A stretch of 64,000 nt of DNA from Ancylobacter moscoviensis (GTDB taxonomy: Bacteria > Pseudomonadota > Alphaproteobacteria > Rhizobiales > Xanthobacteraceae): the NCBI RefSeq assembly GCF_007559435.1, contig NZ_VMBP01000004.1:248001-312000 (forward strand). The letters run 5' to 3'. The notes under the pieces were generated by a model. The model was not told where the DNA came from and made no database searches. It saw nothing but the letters and a program-made list of their open reading frames with translations. Below, piece after piece: positions 8,497 to 15,516 of the stretch. Position 1 is the stretch's first letter; each line of letters begins with the position of its first letter. The position numbers and the translations under genes were made by a program.

Positions 8497-9270
8497 TCAC
8501 TCGTAGATGTCGAAGGCGAAGTACTTGTCGTTGATCTTCTTGTAGGTGCCGTCCGCGCGGATTTCCTTGAAGGCCTTGTCCAGGGCGTCCTTCAGGGCGG
8601 TGTCATCCTTGCGCATGGCGACGCCGGCGCCCTCGCCGAGGCACTGCACGTCGCGCACCGGCTCGCCGGCCAGCGCGAAGCCCTTGCCGTCGGCGCCCTT
8701 GAGGAAGGAATCGGTGATCGCCACCGTGCCGTTGAAGGCGAGGTCCAGGCGGCCCGAGGTCAGGTCGAGATAGAGCGCGTCGGAGTTCGGGTAGACCGTC
8801 AGGTTGGCCTTCGGATAGGCCTTCTTCACGTAGCACTCATAGATGCCGGGCACAGCACCGACGGTGACGCCGCCGAGCGTCGGATCCTTGAAGTCCGCCT
8901 TGACGTCCGACTTGCCGACGAAGGAAGCCGAGGGGCGATAATAGGGATCGGTGAAGAGCAGCTGCTTCTTGCGCTCCTCGGTGATGCCCATCGAGGAGAA
9001 GATGGCGTCGTAGCGGCGGGTCTGCAGGCCGGCGACGATGCCGTCCCAGTCCTGCTGCACGAACTCGCACTTGCGCTTCATCTTCTCGCAGGCGGCCATG
9101 GCGATGTCGACGTCGAAGCCGGCGATCTTGCCGTCCGAGGTCAGCAGGTTGAAGGGCGGATAGGCCGCCTCGGTGGCGAAGACGATGGTCTTGTCCTGCG
9201 CGGCGGCCGGCACGGCGAGCGCGCCGGCGAGGCAGGACAGGACGAGCCCGAAGGCCAGATGCTTTTTCAT
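8497..9270 (-). CDS. Periplasmic amino-acid-binding protein (SBP_bac_3)
   Basis: Secreted substrate-binding protein of 257 residues. An N-terminal signal peptide (MKKHLAFGLVLSCLAGALA, cleaved near AAAQ) precedes an SBP_bac_3 domain with FATEAAYPPFN, the FDVDIA motif and a YDAIFSSMGITEER loop, as in LAO/HisJ/NocT proteins. The start at 9270 is chosen over an upstream ATG because AGGGGAA lies at good distance and the signal peptide then begins correctly. It delivers a polar or basic amino acid or guanidino compound to the adjacent permeases; specificity cannot be read from sequence alone. Confidence 0.9.
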   Translation of the reverse strand: MKKHLAFGLVLSCLAGALAVPAAAQDKTIVFATEAAYPPFNLLTSDGKIAGFDVDIAMAACEKMKRKCEFVQQDWDGIVAGLQTRRYDAIFSSMGITEERKKQLLFTDPYYRPSASFVGKSDVKADFKDPTLGGVTVGAVPGIYECYVKKAYPKANLTVYPNSDALYLDLTSGRLDLAFNGTVAITDSFLKGADGKGFALAGEPVRDVQCLGEGAGVAMRKDDTALKDALDKAFKEIRADGTYKKINDKYFAFDIYE

Positions 9271-9302
9271 GAATAATTCCCCTGTGGTGATTGGAGCCAC
9301 CG

Positions 9303-10136
9303 TCAGACGGCGGCCCGGGTCAGAAAGGCACGAAGTCGTTCCGAGCGCGGCTGGCGCAGGACCTCCTGCGGCGGTCCCGCTTCCTCCACCTCTCCCTTGT
9401 GCAGGAAGAGCACTTTCGAGGAGACGTCGCGGGCGAAAGCCATTTCGTGCGTGACCACGATCATGGTCCGCCCTTCCTCGGCGAGACCGCGAATGACCTT
9501 GAGCACCTCGCCGACAAGCTCGGGATCGAGCGCGGATGTCGGCTCGTCGAACAGCACGGCAGCCGGCTCCATGGCGAGCGCGCGTGCGATGGCGGCGCGC
9601 TGCTGCTGGCCGCCGGACATGAAGGCCGGATAGGCGTCGCGCTTCTCGTAGAGGCCGACACGCTGGAGGTAGTGCTCGGCCTTCTCGCGCGCTTCGGCCT
9701 TGGACTTTCCTTGCACGTGAACGGGCGCGGCCATGACGTTTTCGAGCACCGTCATGTGGGACCAGAGATTGAAGCCCTGGAACACCATGCCGAGCGAGGA
9801 GCGGATGCGCCGCACCTGCGCCTTGTCATGGGAGACGAGGCCCTCCGGGCCCGGCCTCAGGTCGAGCTTCTCGCCCTGGATGCTGATCTCGCCGCTGGTC
9901 GGCATCTCCAGCAGGTTGAGGCAGCGCAGGAAGGTGCTCTTGCCCGAGCCGCTGGCGCCGATGATCGAGATCACGTCGTGATTGGCGGCCTCCAGCGAGA
10001 CGCCGCGCAGTACCGTCAGCGAGCCGAAATCCTTGCAGATCCGGTCCGCCACGATGATCGGCTGAATGGCGCCGGCGGCACCGCTTTCCCTGTCCACGCT
10101 CGGCATCGACTGGCTCCGTTTGGGCGTAACTGACAT
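9303..10136 (-). CDS. Polar amino-acid ABC transporter ATP-binding protein (HisP type)
   Basis: ATPase subunit of 277 residues. Walker A is GASGSGKST, the signature is SGGQQQR, Walker B is AAVLFDEPTSALDPE and the switch His is VVTHEM. An N-terminal extension of about 25 residues precedes the core; a later start is possible. It is the first gene of the minus-strand operon, so its upstream region (10137-10253) carries the operon promoter and is shared with the divergent Ldh_2 gene. Confidence 0.9.
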   Translation of the reverse strand: MSVTPKRSQSMPSVDRESGAAGAIQPIIVADRICKDFGSLTVLRGVSLEAANHDVISIIGASGSGKSTFLRCLNLLEMPTSGEISIQGEKLDLRPGPEGLVSHDKAQVRRIRSSLGMVFQGFNLWSHMTVLENVMAAPVHVQGKSKAEAREKAEHYLQRVGLYEKRDAYPAFMSGGQQQRAAIARALAMEPAAVLFDEPTSALDPELVGEVLKVIRGLAEEGRTMIVVTHEMAFARDVSSKVLFLHKGEVEEAGPPQEVLRQPRSERLRAFLTRAAV

Positions 10137-10150
10137 TCAACGTTTCCGCA

Positions 10151-10176
10151 TGTCAAGTATGTTGACATATAGGATA
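10151..10176 (+). promoter_or_regulatory. Candidate operator for the XRE-cupin regulator (copy B) in the divergent promoter
   Basis: This begins TGTCAAGTAT and continues to CATATAGGATA. Aligned without gaps to copy A (3521-3546, minus strand) it matches 20 of 26 positions, including the first ten. An internal TGTCAA/TTGACA inverted repeat (10151-10156 with 10162-10167) is also present. It lies 15 bases before the ABC operon start and 78 bases before the Ldh_2 start. Confidence 0.5.
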
Positions 10177-10253
10177 AATATATTCACAGAAGGCATGTCC
10201 TGCGCTTCGCCCCTTGGGCGATGCCGTCCTTCGACCGACGCCGGAAACGCCTC

Positions 10254-11315
10254 ATGCGCATCTCGATCGACCGTCTGCACGCCCTTTATGCGAGCGTCGC
10301 TCGCGTCCACGGCGCGAGAGACGAGGAAGCGACGATCTTCGCCGACGGCCTGCTGCGCGCCGATATGCGGGGGCACCACACGCAGGGCCTCGGCCTGCTG
10401 CCCTATCTCGACGATCTCTACGAGGCCGGCGTCATGCATTTCGGCCGCCCGATCACCGTCGAACGTGAGTCGTCCGCTGCCGCGCTGATCGATGGTCATG
10501 GCGGCAGCGGCCATGTTGTCGGCAAGAAGGCGATGGATATTGCCATCGCCAAGGCGGAAAGCGCCGGCGTCGGCTTCGTCACCGTCAAGCGCTCGGGCGA
10601 TTACGGCATGGCCTCGAACTACGCGCTGCAGGCGCTGGACCGGGGCATGATCGGCATCTCGATGAGCACCGGCCCGCTTCTCGTCGCGCCCTGGGGCGGG
10701 CGCGACGCCTATTTCTGCACCAATCCGCTCGCCATCGCCGTGCCGAGCGGCGAGCGCGATCCCATCGTCATCGACATGGCCACGAGCGCCGGCTCGATGG
10801 GCAAGGTCGTCCTCGCCGCGCGCGACGGCAAGCGTCTCGACGAGAAGGCCGTCGTTGATGGCGAGGGCGTCTATACCGACGATCCGCTGCGCGTGATCCT
10901 GAATGTGATGGACCGCGAGTCGCGCATGTCCGGCGCTCTCCTGCCCTCCGGCCCCAAGGGGTTCGGCATGCTGCTGATGGTCGAGCTGCTCTCGGCGCTG
11001 CTCAGCGGCGAGCGCGACTGGCTGGGTGAGCGGCCGGCCGATCCCACCGGCCGCGCGGCCTATTACGCTCACACCTTCATCGCCATTTCGGTGTCGCAGT
11101 TCCAGGATCCGGCCGCCTTTGCCGCCGCGGCCGACCGCATGATCGCAACGTTGACCGGTTCCCGTCCGGCGCAGGGTTTCGACGCCGTGCGTTTGCCGGG
11201 CGGCGGCGCGGCCGCGACCGAGCGCGAGTACCGTGCCAACGGCATCCAGTTGCGCGACGAGGAATGGGCGATGGTCGAACGTCTGGCGCAGAAGCGCGGC
11301 ATTCCTCTCGCCTGA
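10254..11315 (+). CDS. Ldh_2-family (malate/L-lactate dehydrogenase-like) protein lacking the catalytic histidines
   Basis: Protein of 353 residues with the complete Ldh_2 fold: ATSAGSMGKV, GPKGFGMLLMVELLSALLSG and the C-terminal RLPGGGAAATEREYRANGI. Characterised members (YiaK, AllD, DpkA) are NAD(P)H-dependent reductases using a His in the SHG motif and a second His in the NxNHW/NSNHFG motif. Here those read TQG and RSGDYG, so both histidines are replaced, by Gln and Asp. It may reduce an imine or keto acid by another mechanism, or do something else. It is transcribed divergently from the ABC operon and 57 bases before the ureohydrolase. Start 10254 is preferred (GGAAA 8 bases upstream) over an ATG at 10221. 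Confidence 0.8.
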   Translation: MRISIDRLHALYASVARVHGARDEEATIFADGLLRADMRGHHTQGLGLLPYLDDLYEAGVMHFGRPITVERESSAAALIDGHGGSGHVVGKKAMDIAIAKAESAGVGFVTVKRSGDYGMASNYALQALDRGMIGISMSTGPLLVAPWGGRDAYFCTNPLAIAVPSGERDPIVIDMATSAGSMGKVVLAARDGKRLDEKAVVDGEGVYTDDPLRVILNVMDRESRMSGALLPSGPKGFGMLLMVELLSALLSGERDWLGERPADPTGRAAYYAHTFIAISVSQFQDPAAFAAAADRMIATLTGSRPAQGFDAVRLPGGGAAATEREYRANGIQLRDEEWAMVERLAQKRGIPLA

Positions 11316-11372
11316 GGGTGCCGTGCGAGCCCGCCCTGCTCTCTTTTCCAGAAACCTTCCGAGGCTTCCTTC

Positions 11373-12326
11373 ATGACAGACAAACCCGATCTCGCCGCCC
11401 TCTTCGGCTCCAGCGCCTCGACCTTCATGGGCATCGAGGCCTGCACGGACCTGGACAGCCTCAAGGCTCCGGTCGCGCTTATCGGCGCGCCCTGTGCCAG
11501 CCCCTACAGCGCGGTCGGCGCCTATTGCCGCCACGCGCCGGATGCGCTGCGTGAGGCGACCGTGCCGCTCGCCGCCAATCTCTGGCACTATGATTTCGAC
11601 CTCGGCGGCCCGGTCTTCCCCAGCGCCGAGCTCGCGGCGGTGGACTGTGGCAACCTGCCCTTCGACGAGGCCGATGCCGCCGGCAACCGCGAGATCATCC
11701 GCAAGGCGATCACCACCATCCGGGCGCGCGGCGCGGTGCCGATCACCGTCGGCGGCGACGATTCCATCCCGATCCCGGTGATCGAGGCGCTCGGCGCCAC
11801 CGGCGAGAGCTACACCATCCTGCAGATCGACGCGCATATCGATTGGCGCGACGAATATATGGGTGAGAGCCAAGGGCTTTCCTCGACCATGCGCCGGGCT
11901 TCCGAGATGAAGCATATCGAGCGGATCGTACAGGTCGGCGCGCGCAGCATCGGCTCGGCGCGGCCGCAGGACTATCAGGACGCGCTGGACTGGGGCGCGA
12001 AGTTCGTCACCGGCTACGAGGTCCACAAGCACGGCGTCGAGGCGGCGCTGGCCCTCATTCCGGAAGGATCCAACATCGTCGTCTCGATCGACGCCGACGT
12101 CATGGACCCGGCACTGGTTCCAGGCGTCATCGGCCGCTGCCCCGGTGGGCTGAGCTACTATCAGATGACCGACCTCATCAAGGGCGCCGCCGCGCGCGGG
12201 CGCATCGCCGCGATGAACTTCGTGGAGTTCATGCCGGAGCGCGATGTGGCGGGCCTCGGCGCGCTCAACGTGGCTCGCCTCATCACCACCTCGATGGGCG
12301 TGCTGGCGCGGCAGGCGGCGCGCTGA
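11373..12326 (+). CDS. Ureohydrolase (arginase/agmatinase family), divergent metal-site variant
   Basis: Manganese hydrolase family that removes urea from guanidino compounds (317 residues). The ligands DAHID (D153, H155, D157) and SIDADVMDP (D240, D242) are intact. The first motif, usually GGDHS, reads GGDDS with D130 in place of the metal-binding His. The substrate loop, usually SHGTxFRRA, reads GLSSTMRRA. These changes separate it from classical agmatinase, arginase and guanidinobutyrase. It follows the Ldh_2 gene in one transcript and probably acts on the compound imported by the neighbouring ABC system. Likely substrates are a guanidino acid or amine; arginine or agmatine itself is less certain. 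Confidence 0.85.
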   Translation: MTDKPDLAALFGSSASTFMGIEACTDLDSLKAPVALIGAPCASPYSAVGAYCRHAPDALREATVPLAANLWHYDFDLGGPVFPSAELAAVDCGNLPFDEADAAGNREIIRKAITTIRARGAVPITVGGDDSIPIPVIEALGATGESYTILQIDAHIDWRDEYMGESQGLSSTMRRASEMKHIERIVQVGARSIGSARPQDYQDALDWGAKFVTGYEVHKHGVEAALALIPEGSNIVVSIDADVMDPALVPGVIGRCPGGLSYYQMTDLIKGAAARGRIAAMNFVEFMPERDVAGLGALNVARLITTSMGVLARQAAR

Positions 12327-12390
12327 GAAAGACCGGGCGGCGCCCCTTGCCGGCGCCGCCCTCTTCACCGCGTCGGGATGTCGTCCCGTG

Positions 12391-13329
12391 TCAGCCACGG
12401 GGCGACAGGTGGATGCCGGCGAGCATGCAGCGCACCGAGCCGCCGGCCATTTCGATCGTCGGGACGTCGAGCGGCAGGATGCTGACCGAGCGCTCCAACG
12501 TCGCGATCTGATCGGGGCGCAACGCCCGCGCGGCGCGCGACGACAGCGCGAGGATGCGCCCGTTGCGTCCGTGCAGTTCCATGGCGTTGCCGGCGAAGTC
12601 GCCGATCTGCTCATGGCTGAGGTCGATGACGGCGCGACCGGTGTCGGCGAGCCGCGTTGCGATCTCGGTGCGACGCGCGGCATCGCGGATCGTGTCGAGG
12701 CCGATCAGGCAGAACTCGGTGCCGATGCACATCAGCACGTTGGTGTGGTAGATCGCCCGCCCCTGCGCGTCGACGGCGTCGAACACCACCGGCTCGAAGT
12801 TGAAATGGGTGCAGAAGCGCTCCAGCGCTACCTCATTGCTACGGTTGGAACGCGCCGCATAAGCCACCCTCTCGATATGGTCGAGAACCATGGCGCCAGT
12901 ACCTTCAAGATAAACGCCGTCCTGTTCGAGGCCGGAATAATCTATGATGTCCTGAACCCGGTAGAATTGTTTTAGTGTATCGATGATATCGTTGCGCCGT
13001 TCGCCTCGACGACTTGTAGAATACATAGGATATATTGCTATATGTCCACCAGTATGTGTCGAGAACCAGTTGTTCGGGAAGACTGAATCGGGTGTCGCAC
13101 CGCTCTCGTCTTCGAACAGCTGAACGGTGATGCCCGCGTGTTCGAGTGCTGCCGCTACACCTGTCGCCTCGCGGTAGGCCGCCTCGGCAAGGGTCTCGCG
13201 GGCGCCCGTCGCCGGGCAGGTCTGGAACGCATTGTCCGCCGCCGTCGCCTCGTTCGGCGTGAAGTGGTGTGGGCGGATCATCACGACGCTTCGTGGCGCC
13301 TGGACGGAAATTCTCGGCATCGTCCTCAT
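12391..13329 (-). CDS. ctlX: CtlX-type amidinohydrolase (arginine deiminase/DDAH-related citrulline-utilization hydrolase)
   Basis: Guanidine-modifying superfamily enzyme of 312 residues. Family signatures are PDSVFPNNWFSTH, LEGTGAMVLDH, RSNEVALERFCTHFNF and the C-terminal GGSVRCMLAG, whose Cys is the covalent nucleophile. The group includes citrulline hydrolases (CtlX) and dimethylarginine dimethylaminohydrolases; either activity releases an ornithine- or citrulline-level product. It is divergent from an Lrp/AsnC regulator. Codons between about 12905 and 13060 (for example ATA, CTA, AAA, CAA) are much more AT-rich than the rest of the window. The start at 13329 lacks a strong ribosome site; the next ATG nine bases in has AGGA in front. 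Confidence 0.85.
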   Translation of the reverse strand: MRTMPRISVQAPRSVVMIRPHHFTPNEATAADNAFQTCPATGARETLAEAAYREATGVAAALEHAGITVQLFEDESGATPDSVFPNNWFSTHTGGHIAIYPMYSTSRRGERRNDIIDTLKQFYRVQDIIDYSGLEQDGVYLEGTGAMVLDHIERVAYAARSNRSNEVALERFCTHFNFEPVVFDAVDAQGRAIYHTNVLMCIGTEFCLIGLDTIRDAARRTEIATRLADTGRAVIDLSHEQIGDFAGNAMELHGRNGRILALSSRAARALRPDQIATLERSVSILPLDVPTIEMAGGSVRCMLAGIHLSPRG

Positions 13330-13423
13330 GGTGCATTCGGCTCCCGGCTGCGCGCCGGACCAGGGCCGGCGCCGCGCGCCTCAAAATACGAACATGCACC
13401 ATGCTAAAGCAGAGCAGTTTGCG

Positions 13424-13498
13424 CTCGAAATTCCTATCGAGTTAACTTATTTCTCGATTCGAGAGCAGATTGCTTCCATCAAGGGTACATACTGTACC
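13424..13498. promoter_or_regulatory. Cluster of three inverted repeats in the ctlX/lrp-type divergent promoter
   Basis: Three dyads follow one another: CTCGA-N8-TCGAG (13424-13441), TCTCGA-N-TCGAGA (13452-13464) and GGTAC-N5-GTACC (13484-13498), the last touching the regulator's start codon. They are probably operators for the Lrp/AsnC protein acting on itself and on ctlX; the assignment is inference. Confidence 0.5.
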
Positions 13499-13924
13499 AT
13501 GCATGTCTTCGACGAATTCGACCATCGCCTCATCGCTGCCCTGCGGGAGGACGGACGTGCGCCGGTGTCCAAGCTGGCGGCGATCCTGGGCGTCACCCGG
13601 GCCACCGTGCAGAAGCGTCTCGACCGGTTGCTTGAGTCCGGGGCCGTGCTCGGCTTCACGGTACGCTTCCGTCAGGACCATGACGGCTTGGCTATCCGGG
13701 CGATCATGATGGTAGAGGTGACGGGACGTTCGACCACCGCCGTCATCAAGCAGCTTCGCGGGATGCCAGAGCTTCACTCGCTGCACACGACAAACGGAAC
13801 ATGGGACCTGATCGCCGAGATCCATGCCCCCAGCCTCAGCGATTTCGATCGTGTGTTGCGTGAGGTCCGCACGATCGATGGTGTGCTGAACAGCGAGACC
13901 AGCATCATGCTGAGTTCGGTGTGA
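13499..13924 (+). CDS. Lrp/AsnC-family transcriptional regulator
   Basis: DNA-binding regulator of 141 residues. An AsnC-type winged helix-turn-helix is at about residues 4-60 (LIAALREDGRAPVSKLAAILGV, TRATVQKRLDRL), followed by a RAM ligand-binding domain at about 65-140 with the usual VTGRSTTAVIKQL and HTTNGTWDLIAEI segments. The ATG at 13499 is chosen because the HTH must start within a few residues of it; the open frame upstream is promoter. It is divergent from ctlX and likely senses an amino acid such as citrulline or arginine and controls that gene. Confidence 0.9.
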   Translation: MHVFDEFDHRLIAALREDGRAPVSKLAAILGVTRATVQKRLDRLLESGAVLGFTVRFRQDHDGLAIRAIMMVEVTGRSTTAVIKQLRGMPELHSLHTTNGTWDLIAEIHAPSLSDFDRVLREVRTIDGVLNSETSIMLSSV

Positions 13925-14170
13925 GCGCCCCGTGTGGCAGATGGCAATGTGCCGACCAGATCGTCGATCGCCTGGACGTTGCTGGGATGGCTGTACAGGT
14001 TGCACATAACCCCTCCCCCGCATAAGCGTGCGAACGAACGCAGAACGCATTTCGGGACTTTCGGCGCCAAGGCGTGCGCTTCTGCCCCAATTGGTGCCGT
14101 TTTGTTCGCCGCAAGCGGCGGCGCGACACCATGCGTATAAGGAAATAAGCGCTTGAAATAACGTCGTTTT

Positions 14171-14260
14171 TGGCGGAAGGGGTGGGATTCGAACCCACGG
14201 TGGGCTTGCACCCACGGCGGTTTTCAAGACCGCTGCCTTAAACCACTCGGCCACCCTTCC
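14171..14260 (-). tRNA. tRNA-Ser (anticodon TGA)
   Basis: The 90-nt class II tRNA reads GGAAGGG...CCCTTCC plus discriminator G and an encoded CCA. It has a D-loop TGGCCGAGTGG, anticodon loop CTTGAAA (anticodon TGA at 14224-14226), long variable arm GTGGGTGCAAGCCCAC and T-loop GGTTCGAATCC. All arms pair. Confidence 0.97.
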
Positions 14261-14327
14261 CCGGCTATCGCCGCAGCCCTTGTTTCGAAACTCGCTCGCT
14301 TTGGCAAGCGCGTTCGCGCGGGCAAGG

Positions 14328-15077
14328 TCAGCCGCCGTTGCGAGGCGTCTCGGAGGTGGCGCTGTTCGGCAGGGTCTGGGCGGACGCCTTCGGCTTCGGG
14401 GAAGCGGCGGGCGCCTGCGCACTGGACCGGGTACCGTCAGCTTGTGCGGGCTTCGCGCGAGATTGTCTGGCGTTCGAAGCGCCGGCTGAAGCCACTTTTC
14501 GCCGCGACAGCCACGAGCCTGTCTCCTGCAGGATGAGCTGCTTGACCGCGGGATGAGTCGGAAGCTGGGCGTGATTGACGAAGCGAGCTCCCGCCGCCCA
14601 GGCACTGATGTTTGTGGCGCCGCGCACGCGGGTGAAGCCGGGGCCGGCGATATTGATGCAGCGCGCGACCGGACAGGGCGGCGGCGCGGGAGCGGCGTCA
14701 ATGGTGATGATGAGCGGTGCAGGATAGCCGGAACGCACCAGCCGGGCAGCGTAACGCATGGCGGTCTCGCCGCCCATGGAATGCCCGATGATGATATCGG
14801 GCACGAGCCCTTGAGTCCTTGCCATCAGGTGGGAGTCGGTACGGGTGCGGAAGCCCTGCTGCTGCAGCGGTCGTGCCAGCGACGAGACACCGATGTAATT
14901 GCTCTCGACATAGACGCCGAGGCCATCCAAAAGCAGAATCAGTGGTGCCTGAGGCGCCGCCGGCCGCTCTTGCGCCGCCGTGATCGTCGGGCTGGTCGGC
15001 GTCTGGGCGGAGGCGGGTGCGATAGCGGATATGAGGCCGGCGAGCAGCACGGCCGATGCAAGATGAACAGGCTTCAA
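14328..15077 (-). CDS. Secreted alpha/beta-hydrolase-like protein
   Basis: Exported protein of 249 residues with a clear signal peptide (MKPVHLASAVLLAGLISAIA, cleavage near ASAQ). The body contains PLILLLDGLGVYVESNYIGVSSL and a GHSMGG nucleophile elbow at about residues 98-103, as in lipases and esterases. A possible acid (ITIDAAPAP) and His (FVNHAQLPTH) follow, but the fold is short, and the last 60 residues are a Ser/Ala/Pro/Lys-rich low-complexity tail. Whether it is an active hydrolase or a binding protein cannot be told. It stands between tRNA-Ser and a DUF982 gene, all on the minus strand. Confidence 0.65.
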   Translation of the reverse strand: MKPVHLASAVLLAGLISAIAPASAQTPTSPTITAAQERPAAPQAPLILLLDGLGVYVESNYIGVSSLARPLQQQGFRTRTDSHLMARTQGLVPDIIIGHSMGGETAMRYAARLVRSGYPAPLIITIDAAPAPPPCPVARCINIAGPGFTRVRGATNISAWAAGARFVNHAQLPTHPAVKQLILQETGSWLSRRKVASAGASNARQSRAKPAQADGTRSSAQAPAASPKPKASAQTLPNSATSETPRNGG

Positions 15078-15240
15078 TTCGATCGCTCGCTTGGCGGATT
15101 ACTTCGCACCCCGGCGACAGATTTACCCCATCGCCGGCGCAATCGCCATTGTCTTTGTGTACCAACATCCGCCGGAAGACAGGCGAAACGCGGGAAGGTT
15201 AACTCCCTCCCCGCGTCTGAATTCCGAGGGCGTCGCCTGT

Positions 15241-15516
15241 TCAGGCGGCGCGGCTCCAGTGACCGCTGTCGTGGCGCAGGTGACAGGCGTCGGTCCAGGT
15301 CGAGAACGCAACCCAGGCGTCGTGCTGCTGCTGCGGCTGGCGGGCCGATTCCATCTGTGTCAGCAGCATCTCGGCGTACCGGCCGAGATGGTCGTGGCGC
15401 AGCGACCGTATGAAGTGGATGGCACTGTCGAGAGATTCGATCTCGAGGTCTTCTCGTCCGACACGCACATGGATCGGCTGGGGCTGAAAGGCGGCACGCT
15501 CAATCGCGTTCGTCAT
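15241..15516 (-). CDS. DUF982-like small protein
   Basis: Small soluble protein of 91 residues starting MTNAIERAAF, preceded by a strong GGGAGGT ribosome site 7 bases before the ATG, which decides the start; the longer open frame is not supported. The layout (beta strand IHVRVGREDLEIESL, helix SAIHFIRSL, then a helix ending in DAWVAFSTWTDACHLRH) resembles the DUF982 family, which is abundant and uncharacterised in Hyphomicrobiales. Function unknown. Confidence 0.6.
   Translation of the reverse strand: MTNAIERAAFQPQPIHVRVGREDLEIESLDSAIHFIRSLRHDHLGRYAEMLLTQMESARQPQQQHDAWVAFSTWTDACHLRHDSGHWSRAA

Noticed and set aside
10137-12683. 848-residue minus-strand open frame opposite the Ldh_2 and ureohydrolase genes
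   Set aside because: It lies antisense to two genes with strong family motifs, has low-complexity His/Arg/Asp/Gly composition and no recognisable domain; typical of GC-rich DNA.
13925-14260. tRNA-Ser as an integration site for a genomic island carrying the catabolic locus
   Set aside because: No integrase gene and no second copy of the tRNA 3' end was found at lower coordinates in the window; the locus also has normal GC except within ctlX.
13442-14701. 419-residue minus-strand frame running through tRNA-Ser
   Set aside because: It crosses a perfect tRNA gene and is antisense to the Lrp-like regulator; not a real gene.
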